From Asparagopsis taxiformis (lineage: Eukaryota; Rhodophyta; Florideophyceae; Bonnemaisoniales; Bonnemaisoniaceae), in assembly GCA_030407315.1 (NCBI GenBank), contig JALQPE010002146.1, positions 34,780 through 98,779 of the forward strand: 64,000 nt of DNA, given 5' to 3'. Position numbers and translations under genes: made by a program. The notes below the pieces were generated by a model. That model ran no database searches, had not been told where the DNA came from, and was given only the letters and a program-made list of their open reading frames with translations. Shown in pieces: positions 49,754 through 59,550 of this stretch. The stretch's first letter is position 1. Each line of letters begins with the position of its first letter.

Positions 49754-52700
49754 ATGGAATGCAAGTATGAAGGGTGCTTCTACTACTGCGTAGATGCTTA
49801 TGCGCTCGCGCTGCATGAGCGAACGTGTCGCTACCGTTTCAACCCCTCTCCCCAACATTTCAACAACGCTCGTGTCCCTGCCGTCACCCATGAGCCTGCT
49901 CGAAACGGCGACCATGATTCCCCGCAACCCAGCTCCCCAGACCCAGAATCTGGTCGTGCTTCCTCCAGCGACTCACCCTGTGACGCTTCACTGCCACCAA
50001 CCTCAACCCCCTCCCGCGCAGACCTCCTCGTGCAATCCCTCGCCGCCAGTCTCACAACCCTCGAGTACAAGGCCGGCGCTGGCCGCGTGAGCGAAGTCAT
50101 CACCATCCTACAAGACCCCGCATTCTCCCTAGAAAAGTTCAACAGCGCCGTTCGCACCGTAGAAGAATGTCGCCACGTTACCGCTTCCATGGTCGAAACA
50201 CATTTCCGCACCGAAGGTTACAAGAGCCACATCATTCCAGACAAAACTGGTAAGTACTCGGCACAGCTGTACCTCCGCGACCCAGTCGACATGCTCCGCA
50301 GGCAGTTAGCACTGGCTAACGACCAAAATACTCTCTTCCACCCCTCCCCACAGACCGCCCCAGACGGCACCGCAATATTTTCTCATCCCCTACACACAGA
50401 ATTCGCGAAAACGCTGCACCAGGTTACTAGACAGCGCGTGCAGCTCTCGGAAGATCCACAGGTCGTATGGGCAGAGGAAAATGATCCCACCGCTTCCTCC
50501 TTTGCCGGCCTCCTCCAAGTGTACTCCGACAAGAGCAGCACAAGCCTCAAGAGCTCCGCAATCGTCGCATACCCCATACACGTCACACTGCTCAACTTCT
50601 CCGCCCCCCTCCGTCGCCACTGCATCCGTACCGGCCTCACCATCGTCGGGTATCTTCCGTACATTGTTAACCCTTCGTCCAACGCCTTGTTCGGTGATGA
50701 AATGCCGACAACCTCTAGTTCTGCTAGTCGCGCTCGCAAAATTGATATTCTTCATAAAGCACTCGAAAAAGTGTTTTCGTCCCTATCCACCGCGTTCTCT
50801 TCCGGGTTCCCCTGCACAGACTCCACTGCAACTGCCCGCCAATGCTTTCCCATCCTAGCCAATTATTGCTGCGACTTTCCAGAGGCCAAAGAGCTGTCAT
50901 GCACTCGCAACAGCACTACCACCACACATCCCTGCCACCGCTGCTACATCCCCGCCACTCAACTTGAATCCAGCGCGCCACACCAGCCCCGCTCCCTCGA
51001 TGATACACGCTCTGCACGCCAAGAGAGCGCTCAGGAGCATACAACTGCTCCGCTCGAAGCTCTCTCCCTCCTCGAACAACACTCTGTCCTCGAATCGACC
51101 GCTCTTTTACCCACCAACAGTCCCCTAGACCCCTACAACATTTTCTCCTTCGAGCCTCTGCACAATCTCCACCTCGGCATCTCAAAGCTCATCAAACAGT
51201 GCATTGTCCACCGCCTCAGCTCCCCAGACCTCACCACCACTGCCTCCCATTCCGGGACACCTCGCACCTTCAAGAAGGTGAAAAAATCCATCCTCGCCGG
51301 CTCAAACAGCATTCTGTCCGCTATCGAACGCGACTACTACATCACCGGTCTTCATGTCGACTTCTCCAAGGGTGAGAAGGGCACCAATTTGAACGGCCTC
51401 TTCACGGAGGACGGCATACGCGGCATGCTCGCAGCCAAAGACTATCACCATGTCGACATGGTGTTCCCTTTCATCGCAGCATTCATTGACACATGCTGTG
51501 ACGAAGTAGATACAGCCCCCCTCACTTCCATCTGCACGCAATACTCTGACCTCGTCGCATGGGTCATGAAACGCGGTCGCATCAAGCACTGGACTGCCGC
51601 CGAACTAGAAAGCCTCCAGAACTCCATTTCCTATTTCAAACAATCAATGCTCTCCACCCTCGGCCCATTCCACACCACAGGTCTCAAAACTTTCAAGTTC
51701 CATCTTCTAGACCATCTTCCCGGTGACTTGCAGAGATATGGCGCCCTGGAACACATTGATGCAGGCCCCTACGAACACTCGCATCTTCTGTTCAAACAGA
51801 GTTATAGGAAAACCTCTCGAAGGCGCTCCACAGCCATGGAAGAGACTATTCGCCACATGGAATTCTCCTTGGCCACTCCAACTGGTCATACCCCATCGAA
51901 CACATTGGGAAACGCACGCATGATATCGCCCACAGACGGTGCAGTACTCGTTCGCGACGGATTCACCGTTGCACTGCACGACTTTGCCTCCCTGCTGCCC
52001 GATGCAACCCTCCTCGTTGCAGATATCGACGGACAGCCCGATCCTGCCACTCTTTTGCCGCTGCACAACTCCTCGTTCCCGTCTGGCACCATAACGCTAT
52101 TCCAGCAACTCGGTGACACAGCTGCACAAGCGTTCCTCACCCTCGCTAGACTGCGCGCCACGGCAGAAGGCCCTCCAATACATGACATGGACATTTCCGT
52201 CACCGTGGTAAAGTCCGCCTACGTCATGGGAGGGTACGTCCCAGATGCCGACGACTTTGACCCGCACAGTGGCATGCTTCGCCCCACAAACGTGTCGAGG
52301 CACAAGCAGCAGCGCGTCTTTGCAACTTCATCGTTCGGCCCCGCAAAGAGATCGCAGTACTCCTTTGTCGTCATCTCCGGAACTGCCGATGACTACAGAA
52401 CCATATGGGTAGGGCGCGTCCTGGCACTGGTACGCCTGCAGTCTCCAAACCTGTTTCAACCTGTAGAACTCGCTTTCGTTCAGTATATGACCTGCTTTGC
52501 CCCAAAAACCGCTGTGGAAAAATCACTTGGGTGCATTTGTTTAAAGTGGTCCACATGGGACCCGGACAACGGATCCGTTGACAGCAATGACACTGCATCC
52601 CACAGTGCAGGTGGTCCTTGGTTTGACCTCATTCCTGCATCTACTATATCTGGCACCGTGCACATCGTACGAAGTAACTTTCCAGTCAAGCCATTTACGA

Positions 52701-52792
52701 AACAAATGCACTGGTCGGACCACCGTTTCTATCTCAACCGCTTCTACACCAACACTGATTACCAATTCACAGATGATAATGAAGAAGAATAA
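49754..52792 (+). CDS. Large transposase-like protein (KDZ/Plavaka-type features)
   Basis: This is a 1,012-residue intron-less frame starting at ATG. Residues 1-27 look like a short zinc finger (CKYEGCFYYC, then HERTC). Around 463-475 is FSFEPLHNLHLGISKLIKQC, around 643 LKTFKFHLLDHLPGDLQRYG and around 670 GPYEHSHLLFKQSYRKTSRR. The last two match the pattern KxHLLxH...E..H...K..YR.TSRR seen in KDZ (Kyakuja-Dileera-Zisupton) and Plavaka DDE transposases, which also place a xHNxxxG-type motif upstream. I cannot confirm the full DDE set by eye. The gene is convergent with the broken gene at 52,870-55,153; such two-gene arrangements are common in large DNA transposons. Confidence 0.6.
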   Translation: MECKYEGCFYYCVDAYALALHERTCRYRFNPSPQHFNNARVPAVTHEPARNGDHDSPQPSSPDPESGRASSSDSPCDASLPPTSTPSRADLLVQSLAASLTTLEYKAGAGRVSEVITILQDPAFSLEKFNSAVRTVEECRHVTASMVETHFRTEGYKSHIIPDKTGKYSAQLYLRDPVDMLRRQLALANDQNTLFHPSPQTAPDGTAIFSHPLHTEFAKTLHQVTRQRVQLSEDPQVVWAEENDPTASSFAGLLQVYSDKSSTSLKSSAIVAYPIHVTLLNFSAPLRRHCIRTGLTIVGYLPYIVNPSSNALFGDEMPTTSSSASRARKIDILHKALEKVFSSLSTAFSSGFPCTDSTATARQCFPILANYCCDFPEAKELSCTRNSTTTTHPCHRCYIPATQLESSAPHQPRSLDDTRSARQESAQEHTTAPLEALSLLEQHSVLESTALLPTNSPLDPYNIFSFEPLHNLHLGISKLIKQCIVHRLSSPDLTTTASHSGTPRTFKKVKKSILAGSNSILSAIERDYYITGLHVDFSKGEKGTNLNGLFTEDGIRGMLAAKDYHHVDMVFPFIAAFIDTCCDEVDTAPLTSICTQYSDLVAWVMKRGRIKHWTAAELESLQNSISYFKQSMLSTLGPFHTTGLKTFKFHLLDHLPGDLQRYGALEHIDAGPYEHSHLLFKQSYRKTSRRRSTAMEETIRHMEFSLATPTGHTPSNTLGNARMISPTDGAVLVRDGFTVALHDFASLLPDATLLVADIDGQPDPATLLPLHNSSFPSGTITLFQQLGDTAAQAFLTLARLRATAEGPPIHDMDISVTVVKSAYVMGGYVPDADDFDPHSGMLRPTNVSRHKQQRVFATSSFGPAKRSQYSFVVISGTADDYRTIWVGRVLALVRLQSPNLFQPVELAFVQYMTCFAPKTAVEKSLGCICLKWSTWDPDNGSVDSNDTASHSAGGPWFDLIPASTISGTVHIVRSNFPVKPFTKQMHWSDHRFYLNRFYTNTDYQFTDDNEEE

Positions 52793-52869
52793 ATCTAAAT
52801 CGCAGCACTCTATTGATAATGTACTACATGATAAACCTTCTAGTCAACGTCACATTTACTGCACTAATT

Positions 52870-55153
52870 TCAACCATCCTCCATTACGCCAAAACCGTTA
52901 TCAGCAGTGGCTGCATGGCGCCGCTCCATGCCCCCATACTGTGGGGCATTGATTTCGACATTCAGGTTTGCACTCAGGTGTCCAGCATATGGGTCAACGA
53001 CGAAAAGTTCTGCGCCAATTAGTCCTTGCGCAATCACACAATCCATTACAGCACCGAGGTTTGACGTAATATGCGATTGAATCCAATCCTCGGACACTAG
53101 AACAAGTGATGAGCAGCGGTTTACATCATCAACGACATGAACAATTCCAGACCCCTCTCCGCTTTGCCACACTTCAACAGCCTCTCTCGTCACAGTACGG
53201 CTTGCAAACACATGCCGTGACTGTGCACTAGTCCGCTGTTCGCTCTCGACAACGTCCGTTTCTTCCCTTGCTTGCGAGCCTTGGAGACAAGACATGCAGT
53301 ACACCACCATACCAACTAATTGCTGAAAAGCTACCCCCACATATTGACTGTACCGCCTTGTAAACTCCTTCTGCCGTGCACCTCCTTTCCCCTTCGGTTC
53401 ATCCAAACACTCCACAGTAGTCACTAGCCAAGCATCCAGGCGCGCCAGCGTTAGTATGCTCGTCTCTATGTCCATTACTTGTTCTGGTCGTATCGAATAA
53501 CCCCTGAAGATGTCCAGCACATTCACAGCTACTCGGTTGTTAAACCATGCATCACCATTCACTTCCATTTCGAAGCTGTCAGGAACCAGCCTTTGCTGTA
53601 TCGCAGCTCTGAGAACGGTGCCGTTCGCCACCTCCCCATATCCAAATCACCGTTACTTTCCCGTTTCAAAAGCTTCTCAGACGCTTCGCGCTTTTGTTCC
53701 TCTCGCTCGTCCATCTCAGCTCGCGTCGTCAGCATCGTGCATCTAGACATTAATTTCGTGTACCCCAGCGAACCGAACAATCTGTCCCTCGCATTACGCT
53801 TCCGTGCACTCATCACGTCGGACAGTTTCTGCGTCACCTTCACTTTCAATTCCTTGCTCCCCGCCACAGCCTCTTGACAGCACACACGCTGCTCCTCATC
53901 GGAAAACACATCACACCACGGACTTTGACGCAGTACGTGTCGCACCAAGTCATTCAGCAGATCACTCTCGTCTCTGTACGAAGGTGTATACCACTGCAGA
54001 TTCTTGATGATATAGCCCGGAGGGGTAGCAATATATCCTACACCGTTTTCGCTCCAAAGTGCCCCTTCTACCGGCTCTACCTCGATGGTACGTCCAGTCC
54101 AACGTCTCTGCGTTTGTTCCGCTATAGGGTCCAGCTCCATAGTCTCGTTCTTGCACCACTTTGTCAGGTTTTCCTCAACCGCCCTAAGAACTCCAAGGTA
54201 TTTCACAGGAATGGCTTTCTGTATTTTCGACTTACCGCCACCGTGATCACTGATTCTACCTGTTCTCGCAATTGCAGTAAGGCTGGCATTTTCCGCCTGC
54301 AGAGTCTTCACCTTAGCCTCCAACGCAACAATCTCCGTGGTGAGCGCCTTGTTTGCTATGTCCTGGCTAAACACTTTTTTTTCCAGCTCCGCGATCTTCT
54401 TCTTCTGCGCATTGATGCGACTCGCCATTAAATCGATGGATTCCGGCGGATGCAACCTCTCTGCCCTCACCGTCCCCCCATCTCCCACGCTATCGGGAAT
54501 ATGATGTCCTCCATCGCCAATAGCCTGACGTCGCGGGGGCGTTACGCGCATATTTGGCACCAATGACAGTCTGTTGTGACGAGGCCCGCACTCCGGCTGC
54601 TCTCTCCCCTCAGTACCACCTGACCGCCGATGATAGTTGGCATCCTGTGAACGTTGCTCAGAAACAACATCCCTTGCCGCTATCCTCGGGTCCCTGACTG
54701 CATTACCTGCTGGGGCTGATGTACTCGGCATAGTTGGCGCAGTGGGGGTCACAGCCTCCAGTGTCTCGGAACCCCCGGCTGGGACTCCGTCTGCAGCACC
54801 TCCGCATCTGCCAACCCGGGAGGAACTACCTTTGCCATAGCACTCTGCCGCAATTCCAACATGTTTTGAGCCACTATCATGTCATCATCATGATGTTCAC
54901 TGTCCCTGCGAGCACGCTTGCCTCGGTCAAGCCCCATCTCTCTCCGCGCCGTTCCTCCTTCCTCACTTTCTCGCTGCGGATCCCCAGTTCTGCGCCGGTC
55001 CGTCTTGCGACTACCGGACCGCGGTTCAATGCTGCCGGTAGGCCCAGACCGCTTCTTCGCACGGGATTGTCGGGCACTCGATACAGCAGCTGCTGACCGG
55101 GTTTTCTGGAGGCCCGGAGGCTTTGGAGCTTTCTTCGCAATACGCGGCGGCAT
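52870..55153 (-). pseudogene. Transposon-associated gene broken into three frames
   Basis: Three consecutive minus-strand frames overlap by a few bases: 55,153-54,749 (134 codons from ATG, basic, MPPRIAKKAPKPPGLQ), 54,752-53,559 (397 codons, with a coiled coil INAQKKKIAELEKKVFSQDI followed by a globular part with IKNLQWYTPSYRDESDLLND and RHVLRQSPWCDVFSDEEQ) and 53,631-52,870 (LRAAIQQRLVPDSFEMEVNG). Read through the shifts they form one protein of about 740-760 residues. Both junctions fall at G-runs (CCGGGGG near 54,785; ATGGGGAGG near 53,635), suggesting single-base indels, although short introns are not excluded. I do not recognise the family. Its place beside the transposase-like gene suggests an accessory transposition protein. 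Confidence 0.55.
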
Positions 55154-55812
55154 AATGAAGCTTTCCCGGAAGCGATGGAACGATTGAGTTGCACGAGATA
55201 CAAAAAAGATTGCTGTATAGTGTCGGTAACCACAACGGTCTGCGATGAACGTTCAGGTCAGGTCAAGTACCGGATAATACGCCAACAGCCCAGATTGTAT
55301 ACGGTAGGCAGTCATCAACAGTATTTAATGAGGTACAATTACAGCTGTAGAGCTAGGCCGCGAGCACCCCTATGTCCGGAAGACGTCCTGATTTGAATTA
55401 AAATTTGGGCTATTCTCAAAAACATGCACATGTGAACATGTTTTTGAGATGGGGGTGTGCCGTACGGCACAATCGACCGCCCAAATCGATGTTTTTTGCA
55501 ATATTTTTTTCTGCCCTGAATTGTAGAATTTCTGGGCCGGACAGCAATGCAACTGAGCTGGACATCCACCGGGCGTCCATTTCAACTTGGTCGTGTATTT
55601 TGCATCTGCACGCATAACAGCATCCAAGCAGTCAGGTTCACTGCTCGGACGAAGTGCATCTAGAGTGTGAACGATTGGTTTTTGACAGGCGAGTACTGCT
55701 CAATAGGTTTCACCCTGGACTAATGGTGGCTGGACATGCTGCATTATATGATATACTTCAACTCTGGAACGTAGCTTTATTTGTAGTCGAAATGAAAACA
55801 TCTTTCGTGACC
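55154..55812. other. Intergenic stretch containing the left inverted repeat
   Basis: This holds the promoter region of the broken minus-strand gene and the left arm of the inverted repeat (55,336-55,594), then about 220 bases without recognisable content up to the methyltransferase-SET stop. Confidence 0.5.
55336..55594 (-). repeat. Left arm of long inverted repeat (copy 1)
   Basis: Reverse complement of 60,955-61,225. Landmarks from outside to inside: ACAGCTGTA, CGAGCACCCC, CCTGATTTGAATTAAAATTT, the 34-base stem-loop CTCAAAAACATG...CATGTTTTTGAG (55,415-55,448), the palindrome GTGCCGTACGGCAC (55,457-55,470), AATTGTAGAATTTCTGGGCC, GCTGGACATCCACCGGGCGT and TTGGTCGTG. Similarity in the outermost 60 bp is lower. 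Confidence 0.85.
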
Positions 55813-58800
55813 CTAATTCCATGCTCTAAACGCTGTCCCATAATGAACGTAGAGCTCCTGCCCCGGACGGATATCGCGGATTGCACGTACTACAATGATC
55901 TTCGGATTTTCTAGGTCCTTCGCCTTGAGCTTCTTCCCCGTCGAACCGCTGCTGTAGTTCTCGACAAACTCGACGTTGGCCATCCGCCTGGTGTCTTCCG
56001 CCGGAGTGTCCTCACCTCGCAAATACCGCGGGTCGTTGATGAACTGCGCCGAACAGAACGGAGCCGGAACAATCCAAATTGGATGCTCGATGTTTTCGTC
56101 GTCCTCCGCTGTTGCATACAGCTTGATGGCATACATCAAGAATGTTTCCTTCGTTATCGCCATGTGACCCTCTCCGTACGCGAACCTCATCGACTCCTTG
56201 CTCATATCAGAGTACACAACAGTTCCGTAGTATGCACATACTTCGTCGCCAACATTAAATGTCTGTTCAGCGAAGAGCCCTCTTCCTGCATTTGGATGCT
56301 TAATCAGCGATGGTCGAACGCTCAATTTTTTCGCAACACAATCGTGTGCCCGCATCACGCGAGGGTTTTCAGTTTGCAACCAGCGGCGCAGGGAAGGTGG
56401 CCAATAATGTACCGGTTTTTCCATGTGCTCGTGCGACGCAATCGACTCTGGGCACAGCTGCCAGAGGTACTGCCGAATATATTTCGGGAACCTCTGGTAC
56501 AGGGGAAGGCCAGGTGGGGGTTCGATGATCCTGCGTTCCCTCTGCGTACGCATCGTGACAGAGGGGGACGCCAAGAACTTCTCAGCACTCTGTTTCGCTT
56601 CTGTCGTGACCCTCATGTCAGTGTTGTTTGAAAGAATTACACGTGACATGACTGCACACAGCTTTGGAAGCGATCGTGCCACACACAATTTGTCCATGTC
56701 ACTGCCGACGAAAACACGGTGCTCAGGCAAGCTCATAGCTGCTTTTCCCGTTGCGAAAGTGCCAGAGAATGGATCGACAACAATATCACCAGGCTGTGAA
56801 TGCTGGCTGATCAACTCCATCATGAGAGCGACGCTCTTCTGCTCTGCACGAACTCTGACCGTAGCACCGGTTGTGCTCCTTGTTCGCCACACCATCTCAT
56901 TCGAATCGATGGCGGGCATATTGATGGTGACGTTGCACCACGCCGGGTACGTGCCGTCCATGTATCCGTGGTTCCTATAGGCCACCATCTCGCTTCCAGT
57001 CTTGAACGGAACACCTCGCTTCCAGAAGTGGATAGCGACCTCTGCCATGTTCATGCGTTGGTACCTCTTCCGCCCCGGCATTTGATAGAGGTGCCCAGGT
57101 AGTCGGACAAACAACAGAGGTACCTCGTCAACGAAGAAAACTGAATTCCGAACGACGTCCTCCTCCTCCTCGTCCTCGTCCTCCTCCTCATCCGCACTTT
57201 CTTCGCCACTGTGCTGCGATGCTTCGGAGTCCGAATTCATGGACGTAACCTCTTCTTCATCCGACCCGTCATCACTGGCAGCAGCATCGGTTGGGCCTTC
57301 TGACTGCGGTCCTTTGTACGTTTCCAAGTAATGGAACCATTCGTAGAACTGCAAAACGGAGCAGAACACGATGCCGTGGCCACCGGGGCGCAACAGCTCG
57401 TCAAACACTTCGATGCTAGCCTGCATATCTTCTGCAGTTAGCCTGTCGTACGAAGAGTTGGAATCGTTCCTCTTACGACGAACATTGTAGGGCGGATCAG
57501 TCAGAATGAGCTGAACGTTGCCCGTGATGGGCACGTGTTCTCGGCTCTCGTCGGCACTGACCAAATCTTCGAAAGGGACGTCGTACACCCGGCAATACTG
57601 ACTCATTTTCGAAAGAAAGTCCTTTGCGAGAGCCTGCCCTTCACTTTCCTGCTCTTCTGTCGCATGGGGTGACGGTGACGGGGGAGACGGCCCTTGGGCA
57701 GTAAGACTGGTCCTCCCAGGTCCAAGTTGAAGCCTGGTTGTGTGTCTTGTCGACGGAACCAAACCTCTCCCTCCTGTGTTGCGACGAGTGGGAGTGTCAT
57801 CAACCGGCTTGGGGACCTTTTCTGCGTCCGCGGCTTGTGGTGCCGGGCGGAGGACAGCCATAACGTCTTCGTCGAGGGTGTCAAAGTACGCTGGCAGCTT
57901 GTCCGGATTTCCGCTTGACAAGTATATTTCCAGCGCCCCCCAGCGGTCGGACTCCGGCCAGGTGTACAGGTCCGGGTTGACGATAAGAAACTGCAACCGG
58001 TCGAAGAACTTCCTCACAAGGTCCCTAAATGCACTGTGCTGCGCACTGGTTCTTGTCTCTACTTTTCCACCATATCCATCAGGATGAGATAGGGGAGCTT
58101 TGTCGTGGTAGAGATCTAGCTTCTGCTCCATCGGTGCGAATAGACCTTCATCGAGCACGTCAAACCAATGCTCACTGCTGTCGAAAATGATGTACGGCGC
58201 CATCAACTCTTCGAAGCTGGAAAACTTTGCGGCGAAGGCCACATCGGTCCAAGCATGGTATAAAACTTGAACCACGTAACAAGCTCGATTAGTGCTTTTC
58301 CGATGGGCTGGGACGCGTGCGGCTTCGTTCCCCTCTTCGGCCGCGTCGCCTATTCGGCGACGCGGCAGGTTCTTGTTGTGATTTCGGATGATAGACAACG
58401 CTTGGAAATACATCAATACCTCGAACGTTTCCGGTGGAGCAAGAACGAAGGCGCTTGGTTCCCCGCGCTGCGGCGCCTGTAGTGGCGAAGGAAGCATGTT
58501 ACATCCAATAAGGAAGGTCTGCGGCACGATCCCAGAAAGGATGCAGTGCTCAACCCATTGCCCGATACGCTCATCCTGTCTTGAAAACTCGGCAATGGGT
58601 AATGCCAGACGAACAATCTGCTTGGCTCGCTCAACGTTCATCTCTGCCATGACGATTTCGGCAACATCCGCCTCGACTCCAGCATTCTTCGAACGACCGC
58701 TGAAGGCCATGCTGAGTCGACCTTGCAGCGCCAGAAATTGTTCTTCCGTGCCCTGCGCAACCCAAGCGCCAAGGTCCGCGTATGTGAAACCTCCCGGCTT

Positions 58801-59016
58801 GTCCGTCAAGTCTGCGAAACTTGAGTGGGCGAATAAATCCAGCAAGAGGCGGAGGAAGTCTTTGCCAGCGAGAGTAGTTTCGCGGGCGGCGCGACCTACG
58901 TTTCGACGTGTACCCATGTCACTAGAATCCTCCCAAGGGCTAGCGGGTTCGCGCAGAATTGGCACGGTTGCGTCGTCAACGATCGGATTGCTGTTGCGCC
59001 TGCGCTTATTCGTCAT
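55813..59016 (-). CDS. DNA amino-methyltransferase (DPPY, beta-class) fused to a SET domain
   Basis: This 1,067-residue intact frame starts at ATG 59,014-59,016. Residues 1-500 are of unknown type. Residues about 500-785 form a DNA N6-adenine/N4-cytosine methyltransferase in beta-class order: motif IV TDPPYNVRRKR (506-516), RPGGHGIVFCSVLQFYEWFH, an acidic insertion (about 583-620) and target region, then EQKSVALMMELISQHSQPGD and motif I VVDPFSGTFATGKAAM (746-761). Motif I has Phe where the last Gly of FxGxG is usual. Residues about 899-1063 form a SET domain: HPNAGRGLFAEQTFNVGDEV, CAYYGTVV, SAQFINDPRY, NVEFVENY and RPGQELYVHYGTAFRAW. It could methylate DNA and a protein such as histone, in the nucleus (inferred). 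It is unrelated to MT-A70, which has DPPW. Confidence 0.85.
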   Translation of the reverse strand: MTNKRRRNSNPIVDDATVPILREPASPWEDSSDMGTRRNVGRAARETTLAGKDFLRLLLDLFAHSSFADLTDKPGGFTYADLGAWVAQGTEEQFLALQGRLSMAFSGRSKNAGVEADVAEIVMAEMNVERAKQIVRLALPIAEFSRQDERIGQWVEHCILSGIVPQTFLIGCNMLPSPLQAPQRGEPSAFVLAPPETFEVLMYFQALSIIRNHNKNLPRRRIGDAAEEGNEAARVPAHRKSTNRACYVVQVLYHAWTDVAFAAKFSSFEELMAPYIIFDSSEHWFDVLDEGLFAPMEQKLDLYHDKAPLSHPDGYGGKVETRTSAQHSAFRDLVRKFFDRLQFLIVNPDLYTWPESDRWGALEIYLSSGNPDKLPAYFDTLDEDVMAVLRPAPQAADAEKVPKPVDDTPTRRNTGGRGLVPSTRHTTRLQLGPGRTSLTAQGPSPPSPSPHATEEQESEGQALAKDFLSKMSQYCRVYDVPFEDLVSADESREHVPITGNVQLILTDPPYNVRRKRNDSNSSYDRLTAEDMQASIEVFDELLRPGGHGIVFCSVLQFYEWFHYLETYKGPQSEGPTDAAASDDGSDEEEVTSMNSDSEASQHSGEESADEEEDEDEEEEDVVRNSVFFVDEVPLLFVRLPGHLYQMPGRKRYQRMNMAEVAIHFWKRGVPFKTGSEMVAYRNHGYMDGTYPAWCNVTINMPAIDSNEMVWRTRSTTGATVRVRAEQKSVALMMELISQHSQPGDIVVDPFSGTFATGKAAMSLPEHRVFVGSDMDKLCVARSLPKLCAVMSRVILSNNTDMRVTTEAKQSAEKFLASPSVTMRTQRERRIIEPPPGLPLYQRFPKYIRQYLWQLCPESIASHEHMEKPVHYWPPSLRRWLQTENPRVMRAHDCVAKKLSVRPSLIKHPNAGRGLFAEQTFNVGDEVCAYYGTVVYSDMSKESMRFAYGEGHMAITKETFLMYAIKLYATAEDDENIEHPIWIVPAPFCSAQFINDPRYLRGEDTPAEDTRRMANVEFVENYSSGSTGKKLKAKDLENPKIIVVRAIRDIRPGQELYVHYGTAFRAWN

Positions 59017-59344
59017 AATGGAATGAGTGGAAATTCGGTACAGGATGGCGACCGCTCGGCGAGACAGTCAAATTTGACGACGTATCTCGTGACGTTTGCA
59101 CTCTTTCGTGAGGAACACTGGTTGATATCGAACGGAACAGAGTATACGGGTACACAGCACTGGAAAGGTCTTGAAACCCGTAACCGGTGTAGGTAATAAG
59201 TTGTGACGGATACGTGGTAGAGAAAAATTTAAAAAGATTGTGATTCCCTGTCTTTGAGTGTTGTACTGCACGGCCGCCATGGCGGCTGTGACTGCAGTCA
59301 CATAGGTTGTCACAGGTGCATCACGCTTACCAGGTGAGCGACAT

Positions 59345-59550
59345 CCGGACGGCCACTGGACATGGGGATGTCCAGCTCAGATGCATTGCTGGCCAGACCA
59401 GAAATTCTACAATTTCGGGCAGAAAAAATATTGCAAAAAACATCGATTTCGGCGGTCGATTGTGCCGTACGGCACATCCCCATCTCAAAAACATGTTCAC
59501 ATGTGCATGTTTTTGAGAATAGCCCAAATTTTAATTCAAATCAGGATGCA
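59345..59550 (+). repeat. Repeat copy 2 (core of the inverted-repeat family)
   Basis: Same core as copy 1 in opposite orientation: GGGATGTCCAGCTCAGATGC, AGAAATTCTACAATTTCGGG, palindrome GTGCCGTACGGCAC (59,462-59,475), the stem-loop and CCCAAATTTTAATTCAAATC AGG. It lacks the outer CGAGCACCCC/ACAGCTGT part. It lies just upstream of the methyltransferase-SET gene (which reads leftward), within its likely promoter. Confidence 0.85.

Noticed and set aside
55813..59016. MT-A70-type (METTL3/METTL4) RNA or DNA methyltransferase
   Set aside because: MT-A70 enzymes carry DPPW; this one has DPPY followed by a target region and a DPFSG motif I, the beta-class order of bacterial-type DNA amino-methyltransferases.
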